The position numbers and the translations under genes are program-made. From Xenoacremonium recifei (lineage: Eukaryota; Ascomycota; Sordariomycetes; Hypocreales; Nectriaceae), in NCBI GenBank assembly GCA_012184525.1, contig WOFQ01000006.1, positions 1 to 64,000 on the forward strand: a stretch of DNA of 64,000 bases. Direction: 5' to 3'. The notes beneath the pieces were generated by a model. The model searched no databases, was not told the origin of the DNA, and worked only from the letters and a program-made list of their open reading frames with translations. This document shows positions 34,901 to 45,828 of this stretch, in pieces. Position 1 is the stretch's first letter; every line of letters starts with the position of its first letter.

Positions 34901-37900
34901 GATTCACCTTGCGGCTCAGCTTGGTGACATTAACATGCTGCAAATGATCAACCGCCTGCGGCCAGACGAGTTCAAGTTAGCAATTGAGCAAAATGGTTTT
35001 GCTTTCCCAAGAGATACTCCCTTGCATATCGCTTGCAGGGCAGGGTTCGTCGAGGCCTTTGATCTCGTGCTTAGCAACACGCCCAAGGATCAAATAAACC
35101 GGCCCGGCCTTCAAAATTGGACTCCTGCTCAGGTGGCCGCAGATGGCGGACATGTCGCTATCTTGGACAAGCTCATCCTTTTCGGGGCTACAATAAGAGT
35201 TGGGGATCAGTTCGAGTCGCCGCTCGAGCTTGCTGCTCGAAAGGGACATTATGATGCTGTCTGTCGCTTAGCCGAGGAGCTGCACCAGCACATTGCCGAC
35301 ACTAAGGACTCGGAAGCTGCCAACCTCGAGAAAGAAGAACAGTTGACACTACTAAATGAGAGCATCCTTTCAGCCATCGGTAGCGGCCACACCAAAGTCG
35401 TGAAATATCTTTTGCAAAAAACGGAGCGCGACTTCGAGAACGACTGGAGGCTGATGAAGAAAGCTGTTTACAGTGGCCAACTCGACATAGTCAAATTACT
35501 CGTGGAGCACCATGTAGATGTAAAGAGGCAGGACGATAAGTACAACAACGCCCTCATGGACGCTGCCATTGGCAACAATCACGTACACGTTCTGCGGTAC
35601 CTCGTCGAAAATGGACTAACTCCACAATGGGATGAGTGGGAGACGTCGGTTCATTTCGCTGCTCGATGCGGCTTTAAATGGTGTCTTCACGAGGTCCTTA
35701 GTGTAGCCTCCCTTGAAGTCGTGCGACGAAAAGACTGGATAGCCCGTACAGCCCTTGAATCAGCGGCTTACGAAAACGAGAGAGAAACCTTCGAGATGTT
35801 ATTGGCATGGGAGAACGAGAATGCGCCGCCACCGGCAGATTCGGCACGACACTCTCCAAGAGCACTTGAGTTGCTGATTTCAGGCCCAAGTAGTGATGTT
35901 GCCAAGAAGGTCGAGTTTGTTCGCTTTCTACTCGAAAAGGGGTGGAGTGCGAAAACCCCTAAAGACAACCAGAATTCCGCTATCCACGCTGCCGCGAGTA
36001 ATGATTCAGGCGAATTAGTCCAACTACTCATAGACCGCGGCGCCAATCCCAACTCGCATGGTGAGAAGGATTGTACTCCCCTGCACATCGCTGCAGCATC
36101 TGGCGTGGAGGTTGTGGCTAAATTGCTGCTGGAAAATGGCGCCGACCCGAATCTAACCAACTCCGAAGGCCACACGCCGCTTCATGAGGCGGCCCGGGGA
36201 GGACACAGTGGCATTGTTGGCATTCTTCTAGGACTGGAAGATGGCAGCAGCGCAGAGAGTAAAACGGCAGACCCCGAGAAAGAGGATCAGGAAGGCCGAA
36301 GAGCTCTTCATCTGGGCGCCTCTTTTCCAGACGTGATCCGCGCCCTGCTCAAGGTGAATCCGAGGGTAGACCTGGAAGCAATAGAGCCAAGTACGGGCAT
36401 GACGACGCTCTTACTTGCTGCCGAGCAAGGGGCTGACCACTCCGTCTTGGAATTGCTAAAGGCCGGCGCACAGCCCAGCGCAAGAGACCTCAAAGGCCAG
36501 ACACCGCTTCATCTTGCCACCAGTTGCTCCATGGCCCGATATCTGATGGATCATGGAGCCGACCCTGATGCCAGGATGGATGACCAGTCTACGCCCCTAT
36601 ACGCCGCCTTGCGGAGGAAGAACACCGAAGTCGCTCGTTACCTTCTCGAGGACGCAAAACCAAAAGCCAACCCCAACATCTATGGAGGCACGCTTCATTC
36701 ACCGCTGCAGGTTGCCGCCTCTGGGGGCGACGTGAGCATGGCGGCCTTGCTTCTGGATGCCGGTGCCGACCCTAACGCGAAAGGAGGCGGCTTCGAGTCG
36801 CCCCTACACGCAGCGACTTGGAGCGGAAGTCCGGAGCTGGTTAAGCTCCTCCTCGACCATAAGGCTTCGCCAAGCTTCTGCGAGCGCCCCTTCGGCACGC
36901 CGCTTCATGTCCTGGCTGCGATTCTAGATAATCCCCAGCTTCCAACGCGTGAGCTTACAACGCTCCTCTGCGAAGCTGGCGCCGACATCAACGCCCCAAA
37001 CCATAGCGGCCAGACACCACTCACATTAGCCATGTTCTCTCGACCAGACGAGGACCTCAAAGTCCTGCTGGATATGGGTGCCGACCCAACCATAGTTGAC
37101 ATCACCCAGTCAACCGGGCTTCACTATGCCATCAGTACTGCACACTCGCCTGGTCTCATAGAGGAACTCATCGGAGCTGGAGCCCGCCCCGAAGTGACTG
37201 ATGGCTGCGGCCGTGACGCATTGTACATTGCTGCGCTGGTTGTGCAAGAGGAGCAACAGGAAATCCTTACGAAGCTGCTTGTGGCGCTACCCGCGGAGAA
37301 GCGAGCGGCACATATCGCAGCGGCGCTGCCTGCGAGCATCAAAGCGAGGGGCCAGCTCAACTACTTAGAGTTCATCGCCGGCGAGGAGAAGGATATAGAT
37401 CCTAATGTATGTGACCGTAGTGGCTGGACGGCGCTGGATCTTGCCGAGTGTTACGAAAAGTCTCCTGAGAAAACCGCCCTGGTGGAGATGGGTGCGATTA
37501 GAGGACCTCCCCACGAGATGCCGACCGGCTGGTCTCTGTACGATAGAGACGGTGAAGTGTCGGTGTCAGAAGACGGGCTTGAGGCTTTTATGGAAGGTAT
37601 ACTTGCCCTATCACCTTGACGGCCGTGTATCCTCTATGGACACTTGAGCTAGTTGCACTGAGAAAGAACATATTGCTAACGCATTGCCTTTCGGCGCCGA
37701 ATCAAAGGTTCTGGCAATAAGGATACTCCCGCCGATGTTCTTGGTACCATACGCGCTAACCATTGCATTCCCGTCGACAAAGGCATCTTCTATTTTGAGA
37801 TAGAAGTCCTTGAGTGCAAGGATACTAGGTAAATCTACCCTGTCTATCACTACTAGTTCCCTTCGCTCTCCCATATCCCCAATGTTGCCTTATCTATTTT

Positions 37901-38416
37901 ATGACCGGCCTAAGACACAAACTTACTCTTTACCTCTTATACAGTGCCATCACCGTTGGCCTCATCCAAGAGAGTAGCTCGCTTGGTACACTGGCTGGAT
38001 CGTGGCCTGATACTTATGGCTACCACAGCAACACCGGATCACTGCTGACGGACGACACTATCGTTGATGAGGGACTCTCGTATGGTACTGGGCATACCGT
38101 TGGTGTGTCATATGATCGTATCGGGAAGAGAGTCTGGTTCACGCTAAATGGACAAATAACCGGTAAGTTACTTTCTTCGAACTAGGCCATTCATCAGACA
38201 AACTCCTAGCGGAGACTGAAGAATAAAGAGTTGTTGCTAACTATGGGTGCATTTTCGCTCCAATTGTACATAGGGAAGATCTTTGAATCCGTCATCGGCC
38301 AGATGTACCCAGCTGTGTCCTTTCAGCAGGGACTGGAGACTTCCAGAGTGAGGGTGAGGTTTCCCGGAAAGGACGGCGAACAGACCGCCTTCAAGCACGA
38401 GCCCCTAGATACTTAA
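31953..38416 (+). CDS. NLR-like protein: hydrolase-like / degenerate NACHT / ankyrin / SPRY
   Basis: Ten exons are predicted: 31953-31960, 32020-32236, 32295-32366, 32435-32501, 32550-32764, 32850-32946, 33007-37596, 37708-37828, 37945-38162 and 38274-38416, about 1915 residues. Residues 1-225 resemble the alpha/beta-hydrolase-like (DUF676/sesB-type) N-terminal domain of fungal NLRs, but the nucleophile elbow reads GHNTGA, with Asn91 in place of Ser. The NACHT-type NTPase starts near residue 275. Walker A reads GLPGSGNTYL, with Asn289 instead of Lys, and Walker B reads VLNAVDQC instead of the usual IDALDEC form. Residues about 560-1690 hold more than 20 ankyrin repeats (for example CTPLHIAAASGVEVVAKLLL). 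Splicing out 37597-37707 replaces a short ending with a C-terminal SPRY-like domain (DVLGTIRANH, WPDTYGYHSN, RVWFTLNGQIT, MYPAVSFQQG). The protein probably acts as a cytosolic sensor. The exon 4 donor (GTCACG) is the weakest junction. Confidence 0.83.
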
Positions 38417-38748
38417 TTCAATCCTTTGCTGGTCTATTAGTAATAATACAGGAAGCGTGCAGTTGATGCACGCGGGGCATTCATCAAGATATCGACGGTT
38501 GTGATATGAGGAAACGCTTGAGGCCCCTTTTATCCCCGTAATTAAAAGTTCGGGTGCCTGGGCACCTTGCCATGAGTAACGAATGGCACTTGCCTCAGAT
38601 GCCTGAAGGGTAGGTCCTGCTTGGTGGCTGGTAAGCTTTATGCGTAAATGAACTTCATCAAAGCACTCTACTCTGACACTCCGCTGAACTCATCACCTAC
38701 AAACTCCTATAACCTAGAATCCATCCTTATGTTCGCTTCTGAACCAGA
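38417..38748. other. Intergenic region
   Basis: A 332 bp gap between the NLR-like gene and the broken dehydratase gene, same orientation. A pyrimidine-rich segment precedes the next ATG. Nothing else recognised. Confidence 0.5.
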
Positions 38749-39912
38749 ATGTTTCTAACTTCGGCTAATATATTCAACCTCATCTTCCTGAATTTCTACA
38801 TCTCAACTCTCTCTGCAATCTCCTCACTCCTCTCCTACATCCACCGAATCGTCCGTCCAGGATGCAGCCTCACCAAGAAAACCTATCGACCGGCCATCGC
38901 AACCATGTCGCTCGGCGCACCTAGCATTCACCGCCTCGACACGAAGCTCCGCGCTGCAGCAGAAAAAGGTTTCCAAGGCGTCGAAATGTACTGGGATGAC
39001 CTGCAAGAGTACGCCAAACTGCTGCTCATGTCGTGTGGCGAGTGCGTCGACCAGATCGACACAGAGGACATGCTCCAAGCCGCACGCGAGATCAAGATGC
39101 TCAGCGACAGCCTTGGTATCGAGATTATATCACTCCAACCTTTCCGCAACTACGACGGCTTGCTCGACCCCGGCCAGCACGACAAACGTCTCGAAGAATT
39201 CAAGACATGGCTTCTCATCGCGCAGGAGCTTGGGACAGACACCATCGGCGTGCCGCCTACCATTACCGCTACCGAAGACTCTCATACTGGAGACGAAGAC
39301 AGACTTGCCAGCGACTTGCTCGAGCTCGCGCAACTAGCCAAGCCGTTTGGCATGCGTATCGCATACGAGAACTTGTGCTTCGGCGCTCATATTCGGAGTT
39401 AGGAACGCGCGTGGCAGATTGTGCTGCAGACGGAAGATGAGAGCGTCGTTTTCATACCAGATACGTTCAATATCTGCGGCCACGCCTTTGCGGACCCAAC
39501 GAGCCTGGATGGGAAGACGCCCTATGCTGATGAAGCGCTGTCCTCATCTTTGGAGACGCTGGCAAAGACACTCCCAGCTAGCCGCATCCCCTTCCTTCAA
39601 GTCGCAGACGCAGAACGCCTTGCTGCTCCCCTGACACCGGATCATCCATGGATGGCGAACTGTTCAGATGCCAAGATGGCGTGGAGCCGCAACGCAAGAC
39701 TGTTTCCTCTCGAAGAGAACGGATACCTCCCCGTCGTGGACGTCGTGCAGGCAGTTATGAGAACAGGCTGGGAAGGTTGGGTAAGTCAAGAGGTGTTTAC
39801 ACGGGCGGCGGCTGTGGAGGGCGAGGAGACGGTTTGTGAGTTGGCTGACAGGGCGTGGACGGCGTGGGAGAGACTTGCTGAGAAGATGGGATGGGATAAG
39901 GGGTCTGGTTAA
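38749..39912 (+). pseudogene. 3-dehydroshikimate dehydratase, broken by an in-frame TAG
   Basis: The family (QutC/qa-4, a metal-dependent TIM barrel) converts 3-dehydroshikimate to protocatechuate in quinate catabolism. Two consecutive open stretches in the same frame together cover the family: RPAIATMSLGAPSIHRLDTK, FQGVEMYWDDL, EIISLQPFRNYDGLLDP, TDTIGVPPTI, MRIAYENLCFGAH, then VFIPDTFNICGHAFADP, FLQVADAERL, MAWSRNARLFP and EGWVSQEVFTR. Between them a TAG at 39400-39402 interrupts HIRS/ERAW, where relatives have tryptophan (TWERSW in the Neurospora enzyme as I recall it). A single TGG to TAG change explains it, and no intron with proper sites removes it. Upstream, the frame runs to an ATG at 38749, adding about 50 residues that the family lacks, so the true start is uncertain. 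The active-site Tyr-Glu-Asn and Asp-Thr-Phe-Asn segments are intact, so decay appears recent. No other quinate-pathway gene is adjacent. Confidence 0.82.
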
Positions 39913-40179
39913 GGGGTTGAATATGTATCATGGCTAGTAGTTGACCTATTTTGTATATTTCAATTGTAAAACTCCGCTATCTGCCGTAAAATGTATATCA
40001 TCCCAGCTTGTCTGCCGTGACAAACCTTAGGGTTACCAACGCGTATATGAAAAGGGGTATCCAGTACATCGAATCCAACGCTCAAAACAAATTCAACACC
40101 AGAAGCGCCGCTCTCATCTCCCGCCAAGTCCAAATGAGTATCAGATCCATACTTCTAACCCAACCAACGCTCCCCGACC

Positions 40180-41320
40180 TCACGTCTCCTCGTACATCTT
40201 CATCAAACTCGCCTTGATGCCCGTCACTCGACTATGATGCATCCGCTCGCGATTCTCCAGCGCCGCAACCCGTTCCTGCAGAGCTGCAATGCGCGCATCC
40301 CGCGCCCGTACACCCGCTCGCGCCGACTCACGGCCCAACACCAGCCCGCGTGCGCGACGGTCCGCTGTGTCCAGCAGGGCCTGCACCTGTGCACTTACGC
40401 TTGAGTCAAGCGGCTGATCACGCAGCAGTGCCATGACAGGTGCTGCAATATCGAGGTCCTGCTCTGGAGATGCAGCGCCAGTGCCAGGCGTCAGGGTCTT
40501 GGACGAGGAGGGCGTGTCGAAGGAGACGGTCTTGCGACGCTTGGCGTCCGGCGTGGTGGTTGAGTCCGCAGGGAACAACGTGCGAGCAACTGAAGGCGTA
40601 GGCAGACCAGCGATGACACGCGTAGTAGAAGGCGTAGTTGTCGTTGAGGGGGTGGCAGCATCGGCAATAGCAACCATCTCACGCTCCTGGTCCGAGTCCA
40701 GATCACTAAACTCATCCGCATCATTCGCAGCCGCCGGCCTACTTTCCACCTCCTCCGCCGCGCGCTTGCGCTTCGACGGCCCCGCGGACGGCGACTCTAC
40801 AGCCGGGATATCGGCGTCCGAGTCCGTCAGGTCGATCTCCTCCGCCTCAGCATCGTGGTGCCGCGGCGTGACCTGGATGCCAAACCTCGTGAGCGGCTGC
40901 TGCGTCCATGCCGGGCGCGATGCCATCTCGGGCGGCGCAGGAGGAATCTCTCGCGCTTTGGCGTGGTCGTACCACAGGAAGAAGTCGCAGAAGGGATATG
41001 TGTCGCACGTCCAGAAGAACTTGCCGGCGTTTTTGCCGCCCTTCTTGACTTCGCGGAGGGTGGCCTTCTGCGGGGGATCACAGTTACCTGGGAGAGGTCA
41101 GCGGTAGATTCTCAAGGATTATGAGATGTTGAGAGCCAGTGGATGAGTTTAAGTGAGATAGGGGGTACATACACCACCAATGTCCGTCCTTCCAGAGACC
41201 CTTATTCTTTGTCTTCTTCAGCGTCGCAGGCGTGTTAGGCTGAGTACCCGCCGGAACTTGAGTGTTTGGTGGGGGAGCAGCAGAAGCAGGAGGAGGCGCT
41301 TTATGTGGCGTCGCCGGCAT
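40180..41320 (-). CDS. GRF-type zinc-finger protein
   Basis: Two exons, 41320-41173 and 41087-40180, with an 85 bp intron that splits the first zinc-binding Cys codon, encode 351 residues. After a Pro/Ala-rich N-terminus the GRF finger reads HWWCNCD, KKGGKNAGKFFWTCDTYPFC and DFFLWYDHA. Its conserved Cys residues and the aromatic/Gly core suit single-stranded nucleic acid binding as in topoisomerase III and APE2 GRF domains. The rest is acidic and Ser/Thr-rich with a likely nuclear localisation patch (PSKRKRAAEE, DAKRRKTVSF), and a C-terminal coiled coil (ARIAALQERVAALENRERM). A nuclear DNA repair or replication role is likely by family but not shown here. An unspliced reading would lose the finger. 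Confidence 0.85.
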
Positions 41321-43904
41321 GGCTTAGAGTTGAGCAGAAAACGTGGTTGTGGAGGTTCAAACCTGAGAGCAAAGTGAGGTGAAGTTGAGCTGAAAGATGG
41401 AGGAGGGAGGAGGGGAAGAAATGGCATGGCCGGGCGCGGGAACTGCCGCTGACGGAGGGTTTCCGTTGTGGGGACCGTCTGTAACGGGGAGGCTGGGGAA
41501 TCCTGGTCTGGGCTTATCTGATGCCAGACAGTGGCCGGTTGATGGCCGTAAGTGACGAGGTCTCTACAATGCCGATAAAATAAATTAATCCATCGAAAGA
41601 TCAGAATAAAATTTCCAAGCGTTCAAAAATCGTGACAACCAGTTTGGACAATCCGATTCCTTCGTAACATGGGTGGCCTGTTTGCATCATCACCCTGGCA
41701 TCCCAGGCTCATCAACCTCAAACACCGCCAGATCACAACTTAGATCATCCCACCATCTAACGGAGTTCAATCTCCCACCCGAGATCTTGCAGAACTTAAA
41801 ATCAGGAGACCGCAAGCTTCCGTCTGCCGAGATCTCGGAGATTTAGTAAGGAATTGACTAACGGGCGCCCTCTTTTGACTACCTTAGTTGGCACCCTAAG
41901 TAAAAGCGCCCGAAAGATATCCTCTGTGCAGGTTGATTCTTGCTCATGAAACGTAGGCTGTAAACTTAATAGCAATACCCCGTTTTTATTGAACCAACAT
42001 TACGAAGAGGGTGCCAGCTAACCAGAGTCGGGTGCTCTTACTCGACTCCTTGAATTGCCGGGCTTTATGCAGACACACACTTGGATCACAAATTCAACAC
42101 CGCAAGTAATCACGAGGCACAAAAAGCTATTGAACATCTGTTTTTTTCTCTTAAATTTATTCTTGTGTGTTCAGAATTAACTAATACTGCAACGACAAGA
42201 CAACGAGCAGGGACGCTTGTAACATCGGGCTTGTCCTTGTGCGAGGCATGCACCACCAGGGCGTCCTCCTATTGCCTCGCACGCGCATATAATACCAGCA
42301 TCTCATGCCACGCGGCCGCCAGTGCTACAGGCTCTCGAAGCCCCTGCACGGCAGCCGTCAAGGGACATATCCCTCTCGTGACCCGACTCCTGACCCTAGG
42401 GTATCGCAGACCATGCTGCTCTACGTGGTATCAGGGGCTTGTAGTGAGATGAGCTACAGTCCCGCCTTAGGCGCTCGCAATCCCCGTCCTTTCAGAAACC
42501 CCAAAATGTCAACACAGGCTGAGCTGCAGATCATCCCCGAAGCTGCACTCCCACGCACTAGCTGGCCCGTCTAGCAGGTCCAGGGGTAACGTGGTTGCAC
42601 CGCCACGCGGTCATCTGCAGTCACCCGTGCACCAACATCGGCGAGTCCCTCGGGAGCAGGCAGGATGCGGAGAAGCACCCACGGCGGGCGGCAAGATAAA
42701 GAGGCTTTGGCTCACAATCCCTGCGCGGCAGAGAAAGGAGCATAAAACCCAGCTCATCGGAAGAACCCGTGAACCAACTTCATCTTTCCTATCGCTTGTG
42801 GAAGCAATGATCCCGTCGACAGCCAGTGTCTGCCGGAACGGGCATATTCCAGATATGCCGCCTCTCGGCTACGTGATGATAGGTAGTCAAGACGGCCTCG
42901 TCGAGATAGTCTAAGCCTAGAGTCCAGTCTAGGCTCGCATCTCGGTAGAGTCATCGTGTCGAATGAACCGGTGTTCTGTTCAGTGTCGATTCGGCTTTCG
43001 AAGAGAAATCAAAGTCCAGCATCAAGCCGGAGAGTCGTGCTTTCTTCTCATCAAGTCGTATCATGTCTGAAGGCGTCATTCGTCATCGATTCGTAAAGGT
43101 CGTCATTAAAAGAATCATTCGTAAGACGGGGAACAAAGCCAAAGGAAAGAGGCCGCTGCGGGCGCAGGGTCCGGTAGGTTTTGCGTGTGCAAGGGGGTAT
43201 CTTCCAAAAGAGAGCCTCTCTATGCCGTCTGAAGAAAGGAACGAGAAGCGAAGGTGAGTGATCAACAATCAAGTGATCGGGGGAATCCAGAATCCAGAAT
43301 CGCTGTCTCGGTCTGTGCCGAGCTGGGGGTTTTGTTGGGGGAGTGTGCATTGCTGCGTGTTCCTCTTTAAGACCAGAGAAGAAAAAAGAAAAAAGAAAAG
43401 CAAAAGGCCGACAGTAAAAGAAAACAAGCCGCCATGTACCGAAATATCCCTGCCCAATTGTGAATGCATCCATATACCCGCCCCGGACCAGCCATGTAGT
43501 GGTGGTAAGGAAAGCGAATTTCGTAGACCGAGCTCGCGGTGTGATAGTGTGGAACGACCATGTAAGAGATGTTTCCCGGAGAGGAAATATAAGAGGACAA
43601 AATGAGACCGATATCCCAAATTCGACGCACGCCTGCTTGTGTAGTTGACAAAGAAAATAAAGAAAGAAGTAAAAACAAGTTGCCAATGCGAGGGGGGGAT
43701 ATTTGTTGACTTTGATCCAACACCGGTGCCCAATGCTTTAAACGCCATGCCGAGATGCCTTTGAGATGATAGTTTTCAGGTCTATGCCGCTGCGCAAAAT
43801 TCGAGAGCTCCAACTTTCTCCGGGAAAACGTGGAAGTGTGTTTCTGACGTGCAGTATTAAGGGGAGGTCGTAACCACGGGGTAGCTGTCCTGGGGCCCTG
43901 GTTG
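41321..43904. other. Gene-poor region of about 2.6 kb
   Basis: No convincing gene. The stretch from about 41570 to 42200 is AT-richer than its surroundings. Open frames such as those at 43051-43966 (minus strand) fall in the probable 3' region of the gene ending at 43905 and have no recognisable motif. A weak inverted repeat (CGGGCGC at 41862-41868 and its complement at 41906-41912) is present. Confidence 0.5.
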
Positions 43905-45005
43905 TCACATGATGGGGGTGTACTCTTGGTAGCGATCCCAGGCGCCGCCAAAGCCGCCCATGCCACCTCCCATACCGCCGCCCATGCCCATGCCGGCCAT
44001 GCTCATGCTGACGCCGCATTGGACGGGCGCGAGCATGCTGGGCAGGGGCAGGGCTGGTATCGGGGCCGTTGCTTGCGGAGAGCTGTAGAAGAAGCCGGCC
44101 GTCGACACCATGGGCTGGCTGAAGGCGGGCGTGGGCGACATCTGCTGCACGTCGGCCATGGTCATGGGCGCCCAGATGGGGCTTGGGTTGGAGTCGACCG
44201 AGGACGTGACGCTGGGGCTTGAGGGCAGTACTCGCCAGGCGTCCACGGCGGGCAGGCTTTGGGCCATGGTCCCGGGCATGCCGGCGTGTAGGGCTTGTGA
44301 CGACCACATGGCATTGGCGGGCGAGCTGGGCAGCAACGGGGGCTGGCGGATGACCTCGACGACGCGCGGCGGAGGGGGCAGCAGAGGCTTCATCAGGTTG
44401 CTGATTTTGTCCTTGACCTCCTCGCTCTTCCCGTTCAGCAGCTCGCCAGCGCCCTCCTCCTCGAGGCCCTCGAGGGCAGTGACGTGGGTGCGGTAGACAA
44501 ACCTGTTGATGGCCTGCACAAAGTCCTCGTGCAGCTTCTTGCACTGCTGCTCCTTCTCGGACCAGTCGTAGGTGTTGGCCTTGGCGTCGACGCAGTGCAC
44601 CTCCTTGTGGTACTCAACCAGGGCGTCGATGGTGTCGGTGGTGAGCTTGAAGGCCACCTCGTTGCGGAGGACCATGTCGACATGCACGATGTAGGCCTCG
44701 ACGTGGACCAGCTGGTAGTTCATGATGGCCTCGACCAGGGGGTTCTGGGGATCCCGTTGGAAGTCGGCCTCGGGGGTCTTGGGCAGCATGATGGAGGTGA
44801 GGGTCCAGATGGCGTTGGGCGACGACAGCGTCTCGGTGAGGCACCGCTGGTGCTGGGGGACGCTGTTGAGGGGACGCTTGACCCGGTTGATGCGCTTGAG
44901 CGTGACGGTCAGCCAGGGCTCGATCTTGTTGCCGAGGACGACGTTGACGGAGGACGCCCGAGGTGCAAAGGCAGCGGCCGAAGCCGGGAGCAGTTGCACG
45001 GGCAT
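43905..45005 (-). CDS. Unknown protein with a Met/Gly-rich C-terminus
   Basis: A single exon of 366 residues. The ATG at 45005 (MPVQLLPASAAAF) is preferred. An upstream in-frame ATG at 45266 would add 87 Pro/Ser/Thr-rich residues that look like translated leader. Residues about 20-190 appear globular and helical (NKIEPWLTVTLKRINRVKRP, NAIWTLTSIMLPKTPEADFQ, LVHVEAYIVHVDMVLRN, HEDFVQAINRFVYRTHVTAL). The second half is Pro/Ser/Met-rich and ends in a low-complexity tail (AGMGMGGGMGGGMGGFGGAW) and DRYQEYTPIM. I do not recognise the family. A gene-free region of more than 5 kb upstream is reminiscent of developmental regulators in filamentous fungi, which often have very large promoters; that is inference only. 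Confidence 0.7.
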   Translation of the reverse strand: MPVQLLPASAAAFAPRASSVNVVLGNKIEPWLTVTLKRINRVKRPLNSVPQHQRCLTETLSSPNAIWTLTSIMLPKTPEADFQRDPQNPLVEAIMNYQLVHVEAYIVHVDMVLRNEVAFKLTTDTIDALVEYHKEVHCVDAKANTYDWSEKEQQCKKLHEDFVQAINRFVYRTHVTALEGLEEEGAGELLNGKSEEVKDKISNLMKPLLPPPPRVVEVIRQPPLLPSSPANAMWSSQALHAGMPGTMAQSLPAVDAWRVLPSSPSVTSSVDSNPSPIWAPMTMADVQQMSPTPAFSQPMVSTAGFFYSSPQATAPIPALPLPSMLAPVQCGVSMSMAGMGMGGGMGGGMGGFGGAWDRYQEYTPIM

Positions 45006-45380
45006 GGCGATGGAGGAATCCCTTGGAGTTGAGGTTGAGGTTGAGGTTGAAGTTGGGTCGCAGACTGGGGAGAATGGAGGGGAGGCTCCGGTTCGGCGGG
45101 GTAAAAACGGTTCAGTCAGGTCAAACGGGCAAAACGGAGGCGGGCAGGCAGGCGGGCGGGCAACGATAAAATATAAAAGAAAAGCGGATGACGGAGCAGA
45201 GCAGGGATTTCTTTTCGGTCTGATGTCTGCAACAAAGAAGAATAAATAATGGGAGGGAAAAGACAATCACCTGCTAAGCTGCCGCAACCGAGAAGAAGAG
45301 AATGCAGGACGAGATGCTCGTGAGGAGGAGAGGAGGAAGGGGAATTGGGCGTAATGGAGGGTGTGGTGGGGAGATATAGC

Positions 45381-45397
45381 TGATGGATGGATGGATG
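45381..45397. repeat. TGGA tetranucleotide tract
   Basis: TGATGGATGGATGGATG, a short perfect tetranucleotide repeat about 380 bases upstream of the ATG at 45005. A longer copy of the same unit occurs at 48121. Confidence 0.75.
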
Positions 45398-45810
45398 AGA
45401 GTCCAGTGTGGGTGGACGGGCCTTGCTCGAATGGATCTCCAGCAGGGGGGCCGTTAGCAGGCTTTTCTATCCATGGAATGCCCTGGGCTATAGCGGGCTA
45501 GCGGCCTCTCGCGCTCATGCCCTAGGCTGCCCATGCCCTGCTCATGCCCAGGCGGGGTGGTCCGTCTCCGTCTTGCCCGCCCGCTCCAGGCTGTGTCTGC
45601 AACCTGCGGCCCACCACGGTAGCCGATCAGGGCTGTGCAGGGCCTGGCAGACGGCATGTCCATCTCAGGCCAGCCCAGCCATGCCAGGCTCGGTCAGCAG
45701 CACACTTCCAGAGGCAAATCGCAGCTGAAAGGTGCCGTGCCCTGCTAGCAACACGCCGTGTGTCCGCTCGCCTGCAGCAGCGTCGCCGCCACTGACCGAC
45801 CAGGGCATCT

Positions 45811-45828
45811 CCAAGTACCGGTACCTGG
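45811..45828. repeat. Near-perfect palindrome around GTACCGGTAC
   Basis: CCAAGTACCGGTACCTGG is an 18-base near-palindrome with one mismatched pair. The core recurs in the larger inverted repeat at 48308-48342. Confidence 0.6.

Noticed and set aside
41862..41912. Weak inverted repeat with CGGGCGC arms, considered as MITE ends
   Set aside because: Only seven clean base pairs, no target-site duplication and no second copy in the window.
43051..43966. Minus-strand open frames of 211, 159 and 199 codons
   Set aside because: Three overlapping frames in the probable 3' untranslated region of the gene ending at 43905; hydrophobic but motif-free.
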